From CAWIJK01 sp963836375 (GTDB lineage: Bacteria > Actinomycetota > Acidimicrobiia > Acidimicrobiales > RAAP-2): 64,000 nucleotides of DNA. Position numbers and translations under genes: made by a program. Below, piece by piece: positions 50,509 through 62,800 of this stretch (the first letter of the stretch is position 1; each line of letters opens with the position of its first letter). The notes under the pieces are model-generated. The model did no database searches. It was not told the DNA's origin and saw only the letters and a list, made by a program, of their open reading frames with translations. Location of the stretch: NCBI GenBank assembly GCA_963836375.1, contig CAWIJK010000002.1:496001-560000 (forward strand). The letters are read 5' to 3'.

Positions 50509-51614
50509 GCCCCGAGGCGGCGGACGCCGGCGAACGGCGGCCGGCGTTGCTGGTCCTGGCCGACGGCGAGGTCTTCGAGGGCGAGGCGGCGGGGGCGACC
50601 CGACCGGTGTCGACCGGTGAGATCGTGTTCAACACCGCCCTCAGCGGCTACCAGGAGGTGGTCACCGATCCCTCCTACGCCGGCCAGGTGGTCGCTTTCA
50701 CCTATCCGCACATCGGCAACTACGGGGTCAACGCCGCCGACGACGAGGCCCGCCGGCCCTTCTGCTGCGGGGTGGTCGTCCGAGACCTGACTGCGCTTCC
50801 GAGCAACTGGCGGGCCGAGGAGGGACTCGAGGCGTTCTTGGTCCGTCACGACGTGCCCGCCGTCACCGGGGTGGACACCCGCCGGCTCACTCGGCACCTG
50901 CGCGAGCGGGGTGCCATGCCGTGCGCCTTCGGCACCGCGGCCGAGGGCGAGCTGGCCGCGGCGGCTCGGGCGGCGATGGGCACCGACGGCCGGGACCTGG
51001 TCTCGACGGTCACCACCGACGCGCCGTACCGGCGGGGGTCGGGCCCGCTGCGGGTGGTCGCCTACGACTTCGGGGTGAAAGAGACCATGCTGCGCTATCT
51101 CGGAGACCTGGCGACGGTGACGGTGGTCCCGGCGGCGACCGGGGCCGACGAGGTGCTGGCCCGCGACCCCGACGGCGTGTTCTTGTCCAACGGGCCCGGC
51201 GACCCCGCCGCCCTCGGCGTGCAGATCGCGGCGGTGGCCGACCTGGTGGGGCGGGTCCCGGTGTTCGGGATCTGCCTCGGCCACCAGATACTGGCCACGG
51301 CGCTCGGCGGCAGCACCTACAAGCTGCGCTTCGGCCATCACGGCTCGAACCACCCGGTGCAGCGGCTCGACGGTGGCCACGTGGAGGTGACTAGTCAGAA
51401 CCACAACTACGCCGTCACCGAGGTGCCCCGCACCGAGGTGACCCACGTCAACTTGAACGACGGAGTGGTCGAGGGGATCCGGTCGACCAACGCCGCCGCC
51501 TTCTCGGTCCAGTACCACCCCGAGGCCGGCCCGGGCCCCCACGACGCCCGCTACCTCTTCGACGAGTTCCGGGCCCTCATGGGGGCCGGGGTGGCCGGGC
51601 GGGCGGGCAGCTGA
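50505..51614 (+). CDS. carA: CarA, carbamoyl-phosphate synthase small subunit
   Basis: Glutamine amidotransferase subunit, 369 residues. The N-terminal domain has FNTALSGYQEVVTDPSYAGQ and TGVDTRRLTRHLRERGAM. The class I amidotransferase domain has FLSNGPGDPAAL, VFGICLGHQILATALGG with the nucleophilic Cys, and VQYHPEAGPGPHD with His and Glu. GTG 50505 overlaps the pyrC stop; carB follows after 1 bp. Confidence 0.97.
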   Translation: MSPEAADAGERRPALLVLADGEVFEGEAAGATRPVSTGEIVFNTALSGYQEVVTDPSYAGQVVAFTYPHIGNYGVNAADDEARRPFCCGVVVRDLTALPSNWRAEEGLEAFLVRHDVPAVTGVDTRRLTRHLRERGAMPCAFGTAAEGELAAAARAAMGTDGRDLVSTVTTDAPYRRGSGPLRVVAYDFGVKETMLRYLGDLATVTVVPAATGADEVLARDPDGVFLSNGPGDPAALGVQIAAVADLVGRVPVFGICLGHQILATALGGSTYKLRFGHHGSNHPVQRLDGGHVEVTSQNHNYAVTEVPRTEVTHVNLNDGVVEGIRSTNAAAFSVQYHPEAGPGPHDARYLFDEFRALMGAGVAGRAGS

Positions 51615-51615
51615 G

Positions 51616-54931
<3,316 letters not shown>

Positions 54932-54942
<11 letters not shown>

Positions 54943-55855
54943 CCTGGCGACCGCGGTGGGCACCCTCACCCTCCCCAACCCGGTCATGACGGCGTCGGGG
55001 ACGGCGGGACACGGGGCCGAGCTCGAGGCCTACGGGCGCCTGTCGGACCTCGGCGCCGTGGTGGTGAAGTCGCTCTCGGCCGAGCCGTGGCCGGGCAACG
55101 CCGCACCCCGGGTGCACGAGGTGGCCGCCGGCATGCTCAACAGCGTGGGGTTGCAGGGCCCGGGGGTCGAGGCGTGGCTGGACGACGACCTCCCGGCCCT
55201 GCGGGCCGCCGGCGCCCGGGTGGTGGTCAGCATCTGGGGGCACCGGGTGGAGGACTTCGCCAAGGCGTCGGCGCTCTTGGCCGGCACGGCGGGGCTCAGC
55301 GCCGTCGAGGTGAACGTCAGCTGCCCCAACCTCGAGGACCGGGCCAAGATGTTCGCCCACTCGCCCGCGGCCACCGCCGAGGCGATCGAGGCCGCGGCGG
55401 GGGCCGGGCTGCCCCGCTGGGCCAAGCTCAGCCCCAACGTCGCCGACCTGGTCGAGATCGCCGGCGCCGCCCTCGGGGCCGGGGCCGAGGCCCTGACCCT
55501 GGTCAACACCCTGCTCGGGATGGCCATCGACCCCGACACCCGACGGCCGGTCCTCGGGGCCGGCGGGGGAGGGCTGTCGGGTCCGGCCCTCCACCCTGTC
55601 GCCGTCCGCGCCGTCTTCGAGTGCCGGGCCGCCTTCCCCCGTGCGGGCATCATCGGGGTCGGGGGGGTCATGGGCGCCGACGACGCCGTCGAGCTGCTGT
55701 TGGCCGGGGCCGACGCGCTCCAGGTGGGTACGGCGACCTTCCGGGACCCCCGGGCGCCGTGGAAGGTGCTCGACGGGATCGGGCGGTGGTGCCGCCGGCG
55801 GGGTGTGCGGTCGCTGGACGAGGTGATCGGGGGAGCCCATGGACAGCTTCGCTGA
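54932..55855 (+). CDS. pyrD: PyrD, dihydroorotate dehydrogenase, class 1-type catalytic subunit
   Basis: FMN enzyme oxidising dihydroorotate. 307 residues. NPVMTASGTAGHG, VVVKSLSAEPWPGNAAPRV, NSVGLQGPGVEAW, and VEVNVSCPNLEDR where the Cys is the catalytic base of class 1 enzymes (class 2 has Ser). LSPNVADLVEIA, GGLSGPALHPVAVR and GVGGVMGADDAVEL complete the barrel. The KSLSAEPWPGN form suits class 1B, which needs PyrK, but pyrK is not in the operon. There is no N-terminal membrane helix. Confidence 0.94.
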
Positions 55856-56675
55856 ACGGTTGGTGGCGGCGGTCTCGCGCACGGGTCCGCTGTGTGCGGG
55901 CATCGACCCCTCGGCCTCGCTCCTCGGGCGCTGGGGGCTGAGCGACGACGCGGCCGGTCTCGGCACCTTCGGTTCGCGCTGTGTCGAGGCGTTCGCCGGC
56001 ACGGTGCCGGTGGTCAAGCCGCAGGTCGCGTTCTACGAGCGTCACGGGGCGGCCGGCTTCGGCGCACTGGAGCGGCTGATCGCCGAGGCCCGCTCGGCCG
56101 GCCTCCTCGTCCTGGCCGACGCCAAGCGTGGCGATGTGGACACCACCATGGACGCGTACGCCGACGCCTGGCTCGGGTCCGCCGGGGCCTTCGGGGCCGA
56201 CGCCGTGACGGCGACGCCGTATCTCGGCCTCGGCTCGTTGCGGCCCCTCCTCGATGTCGCCCGCGCCAACGGCCGGGGGGTGTTCGTGGTCGTCCGAAGC
56301 TCGAACCCCGAGGGCCGGCCGCTGCAGGAGGCGGCCACCGCCGCCGGTCCGTCGGTCGAAGACGGGCTCTTGGCCGACCTGGGGCGGCTCAACGAGCGCG
56401 AGCCGGGTCCCCTGGGTCCCTTCGGCGCCGTGGTCGGGGCGACGCTGCGCCCGTCGTCCTTCCCGTTGTCCCAGGTCAAGGGGCCGTTCCTGGCCCCGGG
56501 CCTCGGCGCCCAAGGTGGTGGACCCGCTGGGGTGGCCGCGCTGTTCGCCGGCTGCGCGCCGGGCTCGGTGGTGCCCAGCACCTCCCGCTCGGTCCTCGGG
56601 GAGGGCCCCTCGGTAGAGGCGCTGCGTTCCGCCGCCGCCCGGGCCCGCGACGAAGTGGCGGCCGCCCTGGGCTGA
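55839..56675 (+). CDS. pyrF: PyrF, orotidine 5'-phosphate decarboxylase (type 2)
   Basis: 278 residues, long type 2 form. CAGIDPSASLLGRWGL, VPVVKPQVAFYERHG, then the catalytic LVLADAKRGDVDTTMDAYADAWLG (Lys/Asp array), VTATPYLGLGSLRPLL and VVRSSNPEG. The C-terminal end shows FLAPGLGAQGGGPAG. ATG 55839 lies 17 bp inside the end of pyrD. Last gene of the pyr operon; mihF follows with its own promoter. Confidence 0.96.
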   Translation: MDSFAERLVAAVSRTGPLCAGIDPSASLLGRWGLSDDAAGLGTFGSRCVEAFAGTVPVVKPQVAFYERHGAAGFGALERLIAEARSAGLLVLADAKRGDVDTTMDAYADAWLGSAGAFGADAVTATPYLGLGSLRPLLDVARANGRGVFVVVRSSNPEGRPLQEAATAAGPSVEDGLLADLGRLNEREPGPLGPFGAVVGATLRPSSFPLSQVKGPFLAPGLGAQGGGPAGVAALFAGCAPGSVVPSTSRSVLGEGPSVEALRSAAARARDEVAAALG

Positions 56676-56705
56676 ATTGGTTGTGAACGGCCACGGTGGA
56701 GGCGC

Positions 56706-56711
56706 TATGGT
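56706..56711 (+). promoter_or_regulatory. mihF -10 (TATGGT), leaderless layout
   Basis: TATGGT ends 6 nt before ATG 56718. TTGTGA (56681-56686) is a possible -35 but the 19-bp spacer is long. Confidence 0.5.
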
Positions 56712-56717
56712 CGCCCC

Positions 56718-57035
56718 ATGCCTCAACCGCCTGCACTCACGCCCGAGCAGCGCCAGGCTGCACTGCAGAAGGCCGCGAAGGTCCGCCGCGAGCGGGCCGA
56801 AGTCAAAGAGAAGCTCAAGATGGGCCGTCTCACGTTGACGGAGCTTCTCAAGATGGCCGAGAAGGACGAGACCGTCGGGAAGATGAAGGTGGTCTCGGTC
56901 CTCGAATCCCTGCCCGGTCTGGGCAAGGTGAAGGCCCGTCGACTCATGGAGACCGTCGGCATCAGTGAGAGCCGGCGGCTGCAGGGCCTCGGGGCCAAGC
57001 AGCGCGCCGACCTTCTCAAAGAGACTGCCCGCTGA
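56718..57035 (+). CDS. mihF: MihF, actinobacterial integration host factor
   Basis: 105-residue nucleoid protein specific to actinobacteria, unrelated to proteobacterial IHF. An N-terminal helix (LTPEQRQAALQKAAKVRRERAEVKEKLK) leads to LTELLKMAEKDETVGKMKVVSVLESLPGLGKVKARRLMETVGI, a helix-two-turn-helix DNA-binding module, and QLGAKQR-like GLGAKQRADLLK at the end. It is essential in mycobacteria. Position between pyrF and gmk is conserved in the phylum. Confidence 0.96.
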   Translation: MPQPPALTPEQRQAALQKAAKVRRERAEVKEKLKMGRLTLTELLKMAEKDETVGKMKVVSVLESLPGLGKVKARRLMETVGISESRRLQGLGAKQRADLLKETAR

Positions 57036-57048
57036 TCCACTGACCTTC

Positions 57049-57582
57049 GTGCTCATCGGCCCCGGCGGGGCCGGCAAGGGCACGGTGGCCGAGCGGCTGA
57101 CGGCCCGGGACCCCGGTCTGTGGCTGAGCCGTTCGTGGACCACCCGGGAGCGCCGCACCGGCGAGCCCGAGGACGCGTACGTCTTCTGCGACCGGGAGTC
57201 CTTCGAGGCCAGCGCGGCGGCCGGGGGCTTTGTCGAGTGGGCCGAGTTCTTGGGCAACCTCTACGGGACCCCGGTCCCCGAACCCCCCCCGGGCACCGAC
57301 GTCCTGCTCGAGATCGACGTCCAGGGCGCCCAGCGGGTGGTCGACCTCGATCCGACCGCGGTGGTCATCTTGTTGCTGCCCCCCTCCGACGAGGTCCAAA
57401 GGGCGCGCCTCGTGGCCCGGGGGGACCCGGCCGACCAGGTCGAGCGGCGACTGGCCGCCGGACGCGAGGAGGTGCGCCGCGGACGGTCCCTGGCCACCCA
57501 TGTCGTGGTGAACGACCAGGTCGAACGGGCGGTGGACCAGGTGGCCGGTATAGTGGCGCGCGCTCGTTCAGCCCGGACGTAG
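57049..57582 (+). CDS. gmk: Gmk, guanylate kinase
   Basis: Phosphorylates GMP. VLIGPGGAGKGTVAERL is the P-loop, with Gly after the Lys and then Thr, as in adenylate kinases, instead of the usual GKST. SRSWTTRERRTGEPEDAYVF binds GMP. FVEWAEFLGNLYGTP and LLEIDVQGAQRV complete the family pattern. GTG 57049 gives 177 residues but starts only two codons before the P-loop glycines. The alternative GTG 56965 adds 28 residues and lies inside mihF. The start is uncertain. Confidence 0.9.
   Translation: MLIGPGGAGKGTVAERLTARDPGLWLSRSWTTRERRTGEPEDAYVFCDRESFEASAAAGGFVEWAEFLGNLYGTPVPEPPPGTDVLLEIDVQGAQRVVDLDPTAVVILLLPPSDEVQRARLVARGDPADQVERRLAAGREEVRRGRSLATHVVVNDQVERAVDQVAGIVARARSART
57549..57554 (+). promoter_or_regulatory. 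Internal -10 (TATAGT) for rpoZ within gmk
   Basis: TATAGT, a near-consensus -10, lies in the last codons of gmk, 43 nt before the rpoZ ATG. AAAGGA precedes that ATG. No matching -35 at 16-18 bp. Confidence 0.45.
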
Positions 57583-57597
57583 TCGAAAGGACTCCAG

Positions 57598-57972
57598 ATG
57601 GCCCAAGGCCGCAACACGTTGATGGACCCCCCGATCGAGGACCTCCTCGACAAGGTGGACTCCAAGTTCACCCTGGTGGCGCTCGGGGCCACACGGGCCC
57701 GTCAGGTGAACGCCTACTACAACAGCCTGGGCGAGGGCCTGGGCCGGGTGGTCCCGCCCCAGGTCACGTCGCTGTCGGGCAAGCCGCTGTCGATCGCCTT
57801 CGAGGAGATCGCCGCCGGCAAGGCGACCTACACCCGGCCCGACCCCGAAGAAGAGGCGGCCGCGGCCGCGGCGGCCGAGGCACTGGCCGCCGCCGAGTTG
57901 GCCGAGGCCGAGGGCGCTGAGCCGCTCGCCGTGGCCGTCGTCGTCGAGGAAGAGGGCCCGACCGCCGGCTAG
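57598..57972 (+). CDS. rpoZ: RpoZ, RNA polymerase omega subunit
   Basis: Small chaperone-like subunit that latches onto beta-prime. MDPPIEDLLDKVDSKFTLVALGATRARQVNAYYN is the diagnostic N-terminal half; KPLSIAFEEIAAGKATY closes the core near residue 80. The last 45 residues are Ala/Glu-rich and acidic, longer than in most relatives (124 residues in total). Located between gmk and coaBC, the standard order. Confidence 0.95.
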   Translation: MAQGRNTLMDPPIEDLLDKVDSKFTLVALGATRARQVNAYYNSLGEGLGRVVPPQVTSLSGKPLSIAFEEIAAGKATYTRPDPEEEAAAAAAAEALAAAELAEAEGAEPLAVAVVVEEEGPTAG

Positions 57973-57999
57973 GCGGGTCGGCCTCACCCGCTGGTCGAC

Positions 58000-59224
58000 G
58001 TGGCGTCCGAGCACCAGCGGCGCGTCGTCCTGGGTGTGTGCGGTGGCATCGCCGCCTACAAGGCGGTGGAGGTCTGCCGCCAACTGGTCGACGCCGGGGT
58101 CCACGTGACGCCGGTCCTCACTGCCGGAGCCGAGCGGTTCGTCGGCGCCGCCACCTTCTCGGCGCTGGCCTCCGAGCCGGTCCAGCGCAGCCTCTGGGAG
58201 GAGACCTCGCCCATCCCCCACACCGCGCTCGGTCAGGCGGCCGACCTGGTGCTGGTCGCCCCGGCCACCGCCCACCTGCTCGGGCGCTACGCCGCGGGGC
58301 TGGCCGACGACCTGCTCACCGCGACCCTCTTGGCCACCCGGGCCCCGGTCATGGTCTGTCCGGCCATGCACACCGAGATGTGGGAGCACCCGGCGGTCCA
58401 GGACAACCTCGAGCGGCTGGGCCGCCGCGGGGTGCTGGTCGTCGCGCCCGAGGCCGGCCGCCTGGCCGGGGGCGACGTCGGGGCCGGCCGGCTGGCCGAA
58501 CCGTCGACCATCGTGGCCCGGGCCCTCTCGGTGCTCGAGGCGGGCCCGGGGGGCGGTGACCTGCGCGGTGTGCGGGTCGTCGTGAGCGCCGGGGGGACAC
58601 GGGAGCCGATCGACCCGGTGCGCTTCTTGACCAACCGCTCGTCGGGCAAGCAGGGTCACGCGCTCGGCCGCCGCCGCTGCCCGGCGCGGCGCGCTGGTCA
58701 CCTTGGTCACCACCTCTCCGATCGCAGTCGCCGACCCCTCGATCGATGTGGTGGCTGTTGAGTCGTCGGCCGACATGGAGGCGGCGATGGTCGGCGCCGC
58801 GTCGGCGGCCGACGTCGTCGTCATGGCCGCCGCCGTGGCCGACTTCCGGCCCAAGGCTCCGGCCGAGCACAAGCTGGCCAAAGAGGACGGGATTCCCGAG
58901 CTGGTCCTCGAGCCGACGCCCGACATCCTGGTCGGGCTGGCGGCCCGGCGGCGGCCGGGCCAGATCCTGGTCGGCTTCGCGGCCGAGACCCATGACGTGA
59001 TCGAGCGGGGACGGCGCAAGCTCGAGCGCAAGGGGGTCGACCTGCTGGTGGTCAACGACGTGTCCGCCTCCGGCGTCGGCTTCGACCACGACACCAACGC
59101 CGTGAGCATCCTCGATGCCCACGGCGGCCGGACCGACGTGCCCCTCATGGCCAAAGATGCGGTGGCCGACTGCGTTTTGGATAGGGTGAGCGACCTGTTC
59201 GACCCAGAGAGGATCTCGACGTGA
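58000..59224 (+). pseudogene. coaBC: CoaBC (phosphopantothenoylcysteine decarboxylase/synthetase), interrupted by a +1 frameshift
   Basis: Bifunctional coenzyme A enzyme. The CoaC half is intact: GVCGGIAAYKAVEVCRQL, PHTALGQAADLVLVAPATAH, CPAMHTEMWEHP. The CoaB half starts VVVSAGGTREPIDPVRFLTN and RSSGKQGHAL, then one extra G at about 58666 breaks the frame. Dropping it restores AAAAARRGALVTLVTT, MAAAVADFRPK, ELVLEPTPDIL and VVNDVS to the TGA at 59224, giving 407 residues. The span is 1 bp over a whole number of codons. The enzyme is expected to be essential, so a sequencing error is the likeliest cause. GTG 58000 is the start. Confidence 0.85.
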
Positions 59225-60414
59225 GCCGTACGACCTTCACCTCCGAATCGGTGACCGAGGGTCACCCCGACAAGATGGCCGACCAGATCTCGGACTCGAT
59301 CCTGGACTCGCTCTTGGAGAACGACCCGGCGAGCCGGGTGGCCTGCGAGACGCTGACCACCACCGGTCTGGTCGTGGTGGCCGGCGAGGTCAGCACCACG
59401 ACGTACGTCGACATCCCCAAGCTGGTGCGCGACGTCGTCTGTGACATCGGCTACGACGACGACCAGTACGGGTTCAACGGTCGGACCTGCGGGGTGATGG
59501 TGGCGCTGGACGAGCAGTCTCCCGACATCGCCCAGGGCGTGGACTCGGCCTTCGAGCTGCGCACCGGTTCGGGGGGCGAGGACCAGCTGAACGCCCAGGG
59601 CGCAGGCGACCAGGGGATGATGTTCGGCTACGCCTGCGACGAGACACCCGACCTCATGCCGCTGCCGATCTGGCTGGCCCACCGGCTGGCCCAGCGCCTC
59701 TCCCAGGTGCGCCGGGTCGGCGTCCTGCCCTACCTGCGACCCGACGGCAAGACCCAGGTGAGCGTGGTCTATGACGACGGCCGCCCGGTCAAGATCGACA
59801 CCGTGCTGATCTCGACCCAGCACCAGCCGGGCATCGACCTCGAGACCCTGCTCCTGCCGGACCTGCGCGAGCACGTGATCCAGCCGCTCTTGCCGGCCGA
59901 CCTCGACGTCGAGGGCATGCGGGTGCTGGCCAACCCCACCGGGACCTTCGAGCTCGGGGGGCCGCACGCCGACACCGGCCTGACCGGGCGCAAGATCATC
60001 GTCGACACCTACGGAGGCATGGCCCGCCACGGCGGGGGCGCCTTCTCGGGCAAGGATCCCTCCAAGGTCGACCGTTCGGCCGCCTACGCGGCGCGCTGGG
60101 TGGCCAAGCACGTGGTCGCCGCCGGCGCGGCGAAGCGCTGCGAGGTCCAGGTGGCCTACGCCATCGGGGTGGCCCGTCCGGTTTCGCTGCTCGTCGAGAC
60201 GTTCGGCACCGAGCGGGTGGCGCCCGACAAGATCGCCGAGGCGGTGCGCGAGCTGTTCGACCTGCGGCCGGCGGCCATCATCCGGGACCTCGACCTGCGC
60301 CGGCCCATCTACCGGCGCACGGCGGCCTACGGCCACTTCGGGCGCAGCGACAAGGAGTTCACGTGGGAGGCCACCCCGCGGGTCGACGACCTGCGGCGGG
60401 CGCTGGGGCTCTGA
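59221..60414 (+). CDS. metK: MetK, S-adenosylmethionine synthetase
   Basis: 397 residues. TFTSESVTEGHPDKMADQISD at the start, GEVSTTTYVDI, GAGDQGMMFGYACDETPDLMPLPI with the methionine-loop hexapeptide, and GGGAFSGKDPSKVDRSAAYAARWVAK with the P-loop-like segment. IGVARPVSLLVETFGT and YGHFGR follow. GTG 59221 overlaps the coaBC stop (GTGA), so it is translationally coupled to it. Confidence 0.97.
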   Translation: MSRTTFTSESVTEGHPDKMADQISDSILDSLLENDPASRVACETLTTTGLVVVAGEVSTTTYVDIPKLVRDVVCDIGYDDDQYGFNGRTCGVMVALDEQSPDIAQGVDSAFELRTGSGGEDQLNAQGAGDQGMMFGYACDETPDLMPLPIWLAHRLAQRLSQVRRVGVLPYLRPDGKTQVSVVYDDGRPVKIDTVLISTQHQPGIDLETLLLPDLREHVIQPLLPADLDVEGMRVLANPTGTFELGGPHADTGLTGRKIIVDTYGGMARHGGGAFSGKDPSKVDRSAAYAARWVAKHVVAAGAAKRCEVQVAYAIGVARPVSLLVETFGTERVAPDKIAEAVRELFDLRPAAIIRDLDLRRPIYRRTAAYGHFGRSDKEFTWEATPRVDDLRRALGL

Positions 60415-60467
60415 TCCCCCCGGCGCCGGCCCCCGGCGCCGGTGCCACCCCGCCGGTCGCCCCCCGG

Positions 60468-62231
60468 GTGGTCCGGGTGCTCCCCGACGTCCCGGCCGTC
60501 CACCGGGCCTTCGACTACCGCGTTCCGGAGCGTTGGCGCCATCAGGTGGGGGTGGGGACCCGGGTGCGGGTGCGTCTGCACGGCCGGGCCGTCGGCGGCT
60601 GGGTGCTCGACGCCGACGTCGAGCCGCCCGAGGGGGTCGAGCTCTTGGCGCTGGTGGCCGTCTCGGGCCTCGGGCCGCCACCGGCCGTCCTGGCCCTGGC
60701 CGAGTGGGCGGCCTGGCGCTGGGCCGGTCCGGTCTCGTCGTTCCTCGGGGCCGCCTCGCCCAAGCGCAACGTCCGGGGGCTGGCCGCGCCGCCCCACCCG
60801 GCCCGGGCCCGAAGCCTCGCCGACCCGACCGGTCGGGGCCCGCTGGTCCCCGCCGGGGTGCTGGCCGAGGCCCTGGCCCGGGTCGGGAGGCCGACCCTCC
60901 TCGTGGTCCCCCCGGCCGAGGACCTGCTGGCGCTCGTCGGCGCGGTGCTCGAGCACCGAGGACCCGGGATGCTGGTCCTGGTCCCGAGCACCGGGTGGGC
61001 CGAGCGGCTGGGCGAGCGGCTGCGCCGCCGGGGGGTCGACGTGGCCCGGGACTGGAGCGAGGCGGCGGCCGGGTGGCCGGTGGTGCTCGGAGCCCGGTCC
61101 GCCGCCTGGGCGCCCATGCCCGAGCTGGCCGCCGCGGTGGTCCTCGACGGCCACGACGAGGCCTACCGGGCCGAGCGGACCCCGACCTACAACGCGTGGG
61201 AGGTGGCGGCCGAACGCGCCGCCCGCCAGGGGGCCCCGTGCCTGATCACCTCGCCGTGCCCCACCGCGGTCCTCGCCGAGCGGTGCGTCCGGTGGTCGGT
61301 GCCCCGCCCCCTCGAGCGGGCGGGCTGGCCGGGGCTCTCGTTGGTGGACCTTCGGGTGAGCGATCCCCGTACGGGCCTGCTCACCGAGTCGGTGGTCCGC
61401 CTGGCCCGCGGCGTCCTCGGTGGTGCGGACCCGCTGGTCTGCGTGCTCAACCGCACCGGCCGGGCCCGCCTGCTGGCCTGTGGCGCCTGCGGGGAGCTGG
61501 CCCGCTGCGAGCGCTGCGGCCGGCCGCTGTCCCAGGTGGACGAGCGCTTGGTGTGCCCGGCGTGTGAAGAGCGGCGTCCGGTCGTGTGCGCCGCCTGCGG
61601 GGCGACCCGGCTCAAGGTGCTCCGGCCCGGGGTGGCCCGCCTGCGCGAGGAGCTCGAGGCGCTCCTCGGGGTGGCCGTGGCCGAGGTGGCCGGCCCGGCC
61701 CGGTCCCGGCGCCCGGTGCCCGTGCCCGACGCCCCGGTGCTGATCGGGACCGAGGCCGTCCTCCACCGGGCCCGCCGGGCCGCGGCGGTGGCCTTCTTGG
61801 ACTTCGACCAGCAGCTGTTGGCCCCCCGCTTCGGCGCCGCCGAGGAGGCGCTTGCCCTCTTGGCCCGGGCCGGCCGGCTGGTCGGGGGGCGGGCCAGCGC
61901 CGGGGGACCGCCCCGGGTCCTGGTCCAGACCCGCCTCCCGGACCACGAGGTGCTGGCGGCCGGGGTCCACGGCGATCCGGGCCGCCTGGTCACGAGCGAG
62001 CTGGCCCTGCGCCACCGGCTCGACCTGCCCCCGGCCAGCGCGTTGGCCCTCGTGTCGGGGCCCGGTGCCCCGCTCTACGCGGCGGGGCTGCGCGGCGTGG
62101 AGGTGGCCGACCTGGGCGACGGCCGGCGGTTGGTGCGGGCGAGCGGGCACCGGGTCCTCTGCGACGCCCTCGCCGCGGTGCCCCGCCCGGCGGCCAGGCT
62201 CAGGGTCGAGGTCGATCCGATCGGGGTCTGA
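60468..62231 (+). CDS. priA: PriA-like primosomal protein with degenerate helicase motifs
   Basis: 587 residues, against about 730 for E. coli PriA. The N-terminal DNA-binding domain has VRVLPDVPAVHRAFDYRVPE and VGTRVRVRLHGRAVGGWV. The Walker A (GSGKT) of active PriA is absent, and the DEEH box reads LDGHDEAYRAE. The zinc-binding region is retained: CGACGELARCERCG and CPACEERRPVVCAACG. The C-terminal domain closes the fold. Actinobacterial PriA proteins commonly lack the ATPase residues. GTG 60468 is preferred; an upstream GTG lies inside metK. Confidence 0.9.
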   Translation: MVRVLPDVPAVHRAFDYRVPERWRHQVGVGTRVRVRLHGRAVGGWVLDADVEPPEGVELLALVAVSGLGPPPAVLALAEWAAWRWAGPVSSFLGAASPKRNVRGLAAPPHPARARSLADPTGRGPLVPAGVLAEALARVGRPTLLVVPPAEDLLALVGAVLEHRGPGMLVLVPSTGWAERLGERLRRRGVDVARDWSEAAAGWPVVLGARSAAWAPMPELAAAVVLDGHDEAYRAERTPTYNAWEVAAERAARQGAPCLITSPCPTAVLAERCVRWSVPRPLERAGWPGLSLVDLRVSDPRTGLLTESVVRLARGVLGGADPLVCVLNRTGRARLLACGACGELARCERCGRPLSQVDERLVCPACEERRPVVCAACGATRLKVLRPGVARLREELEALLGVAVAEVAGPARSRRPVPVPDAPVLIGTEAVLHRARRAAAVAFLDFDQQLLAPRFGAAEEALALLARAGRLVGGRASAGGPPRVLVQTRLPDHEVLAAGVHGDPGRLVTSELALRHRLDLPPASALALVSGPGAPLYAAGLRGVEVADLGDGRRLVRASGHRVLCDALAAVPRPAARLRVEVDPIGV

Positions 62232-62243
62232 GCCCGCCGCCGG

Positions 62244-62249
62244 TACGAT
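62244..62249 (+). promoter_or_regulatory. def -10 (TACGAT), leaderless layout
   Basis: TACGAT ends 6 nt before GTG 62256, in the 24-bp gap after priA. Confidence 0.5.
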
Positions 62250-62255
62250 GAGCCG

Positions 62256-62780
62256 GTGACCACCTACGTCATCCGCCAGTACGGCGACCCCGTGCTCAGG
62301 ACCCCGACCAAAGACGTCGAGGAGATCGACGGCGCACTGGCCCGGCTGGTCGACGACCTGATCGAGACCATGTACGACGCCCCCGGGACCGGGCTGGCGG
62401 CCAACCAGGTCGGGGTGCAGCGCCGGGTCTTCGTCTACGACGTGGGGGAGGGACCGAGGGCGGTCATCAACCCGCGCATCGTCGAGTCGGGTGGCGAGTG
62501 GGTCTACGAGGAGGGCTGCCTGTCGGTGCCCGGGCTCAGCTGGCCGATCGTCCGGCCCAACCGGGTGCACCTGGTTGGCCGCGACCTCGACGGCAACGAG
62601 ATCTCGGTCGAGGCCGACGAGCTCGAGGGCCGGGTCTTCCAGCACGAGCTCGACCACCTCGACGGGGTGCTGCTGGTCGAGCGGCTGGACGAGGACCAGC
62701 GCAAGGAGGCGCTGCGCATCCTGCGCTCGCGGGCCCTGCGGCTCCCCGCCGTCGACCCCGACGGCCTGTCGCGCCTCTAG
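62256..62780 (+). CDS. def: Def, peptide deformylase
   Basis: Metalloenzyme removing the N-formyl group from nascent proteins. 174 residues. Motif 1 APGTGLAANQVGV, motif 2 EEGCLSVPGL with the metal Cys, and motif 3 VFQHELDHLDGVL with two metal His and the catalytic Glu are all intact. GTG 62256 is set by its -10. Paired with fmt, which installs the formyl group. Confidence 0.97.
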   Translation: MTTYVIRQYGDPVLRTPTKDVEEIDGALARLVDDLIETMYDAPGTGLAANQVGVQRRVFVYDVGEGPRAVINPRIVESGGEWVYEEGCLSVPGLSWPIVRPNRVHLVGRDLDGNEISVEADELEGRVFQHELDHLDGVLLVERLDEDQRKEALRILRSRALRLPAVDPDGLSRL

Positions 62781-62800
62781 TCCGACCGACGCCAGCACCC

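Noticed and set aside
58703..59224. A separate CoaB gene starting at GTG 58703
   Set aside because: It would lack the CoaB segment GGTREPIDPVRFLTN and the nucleotide loop, which are encoded in the other frame just upstream. A frameshift explains the data better than a split gene.
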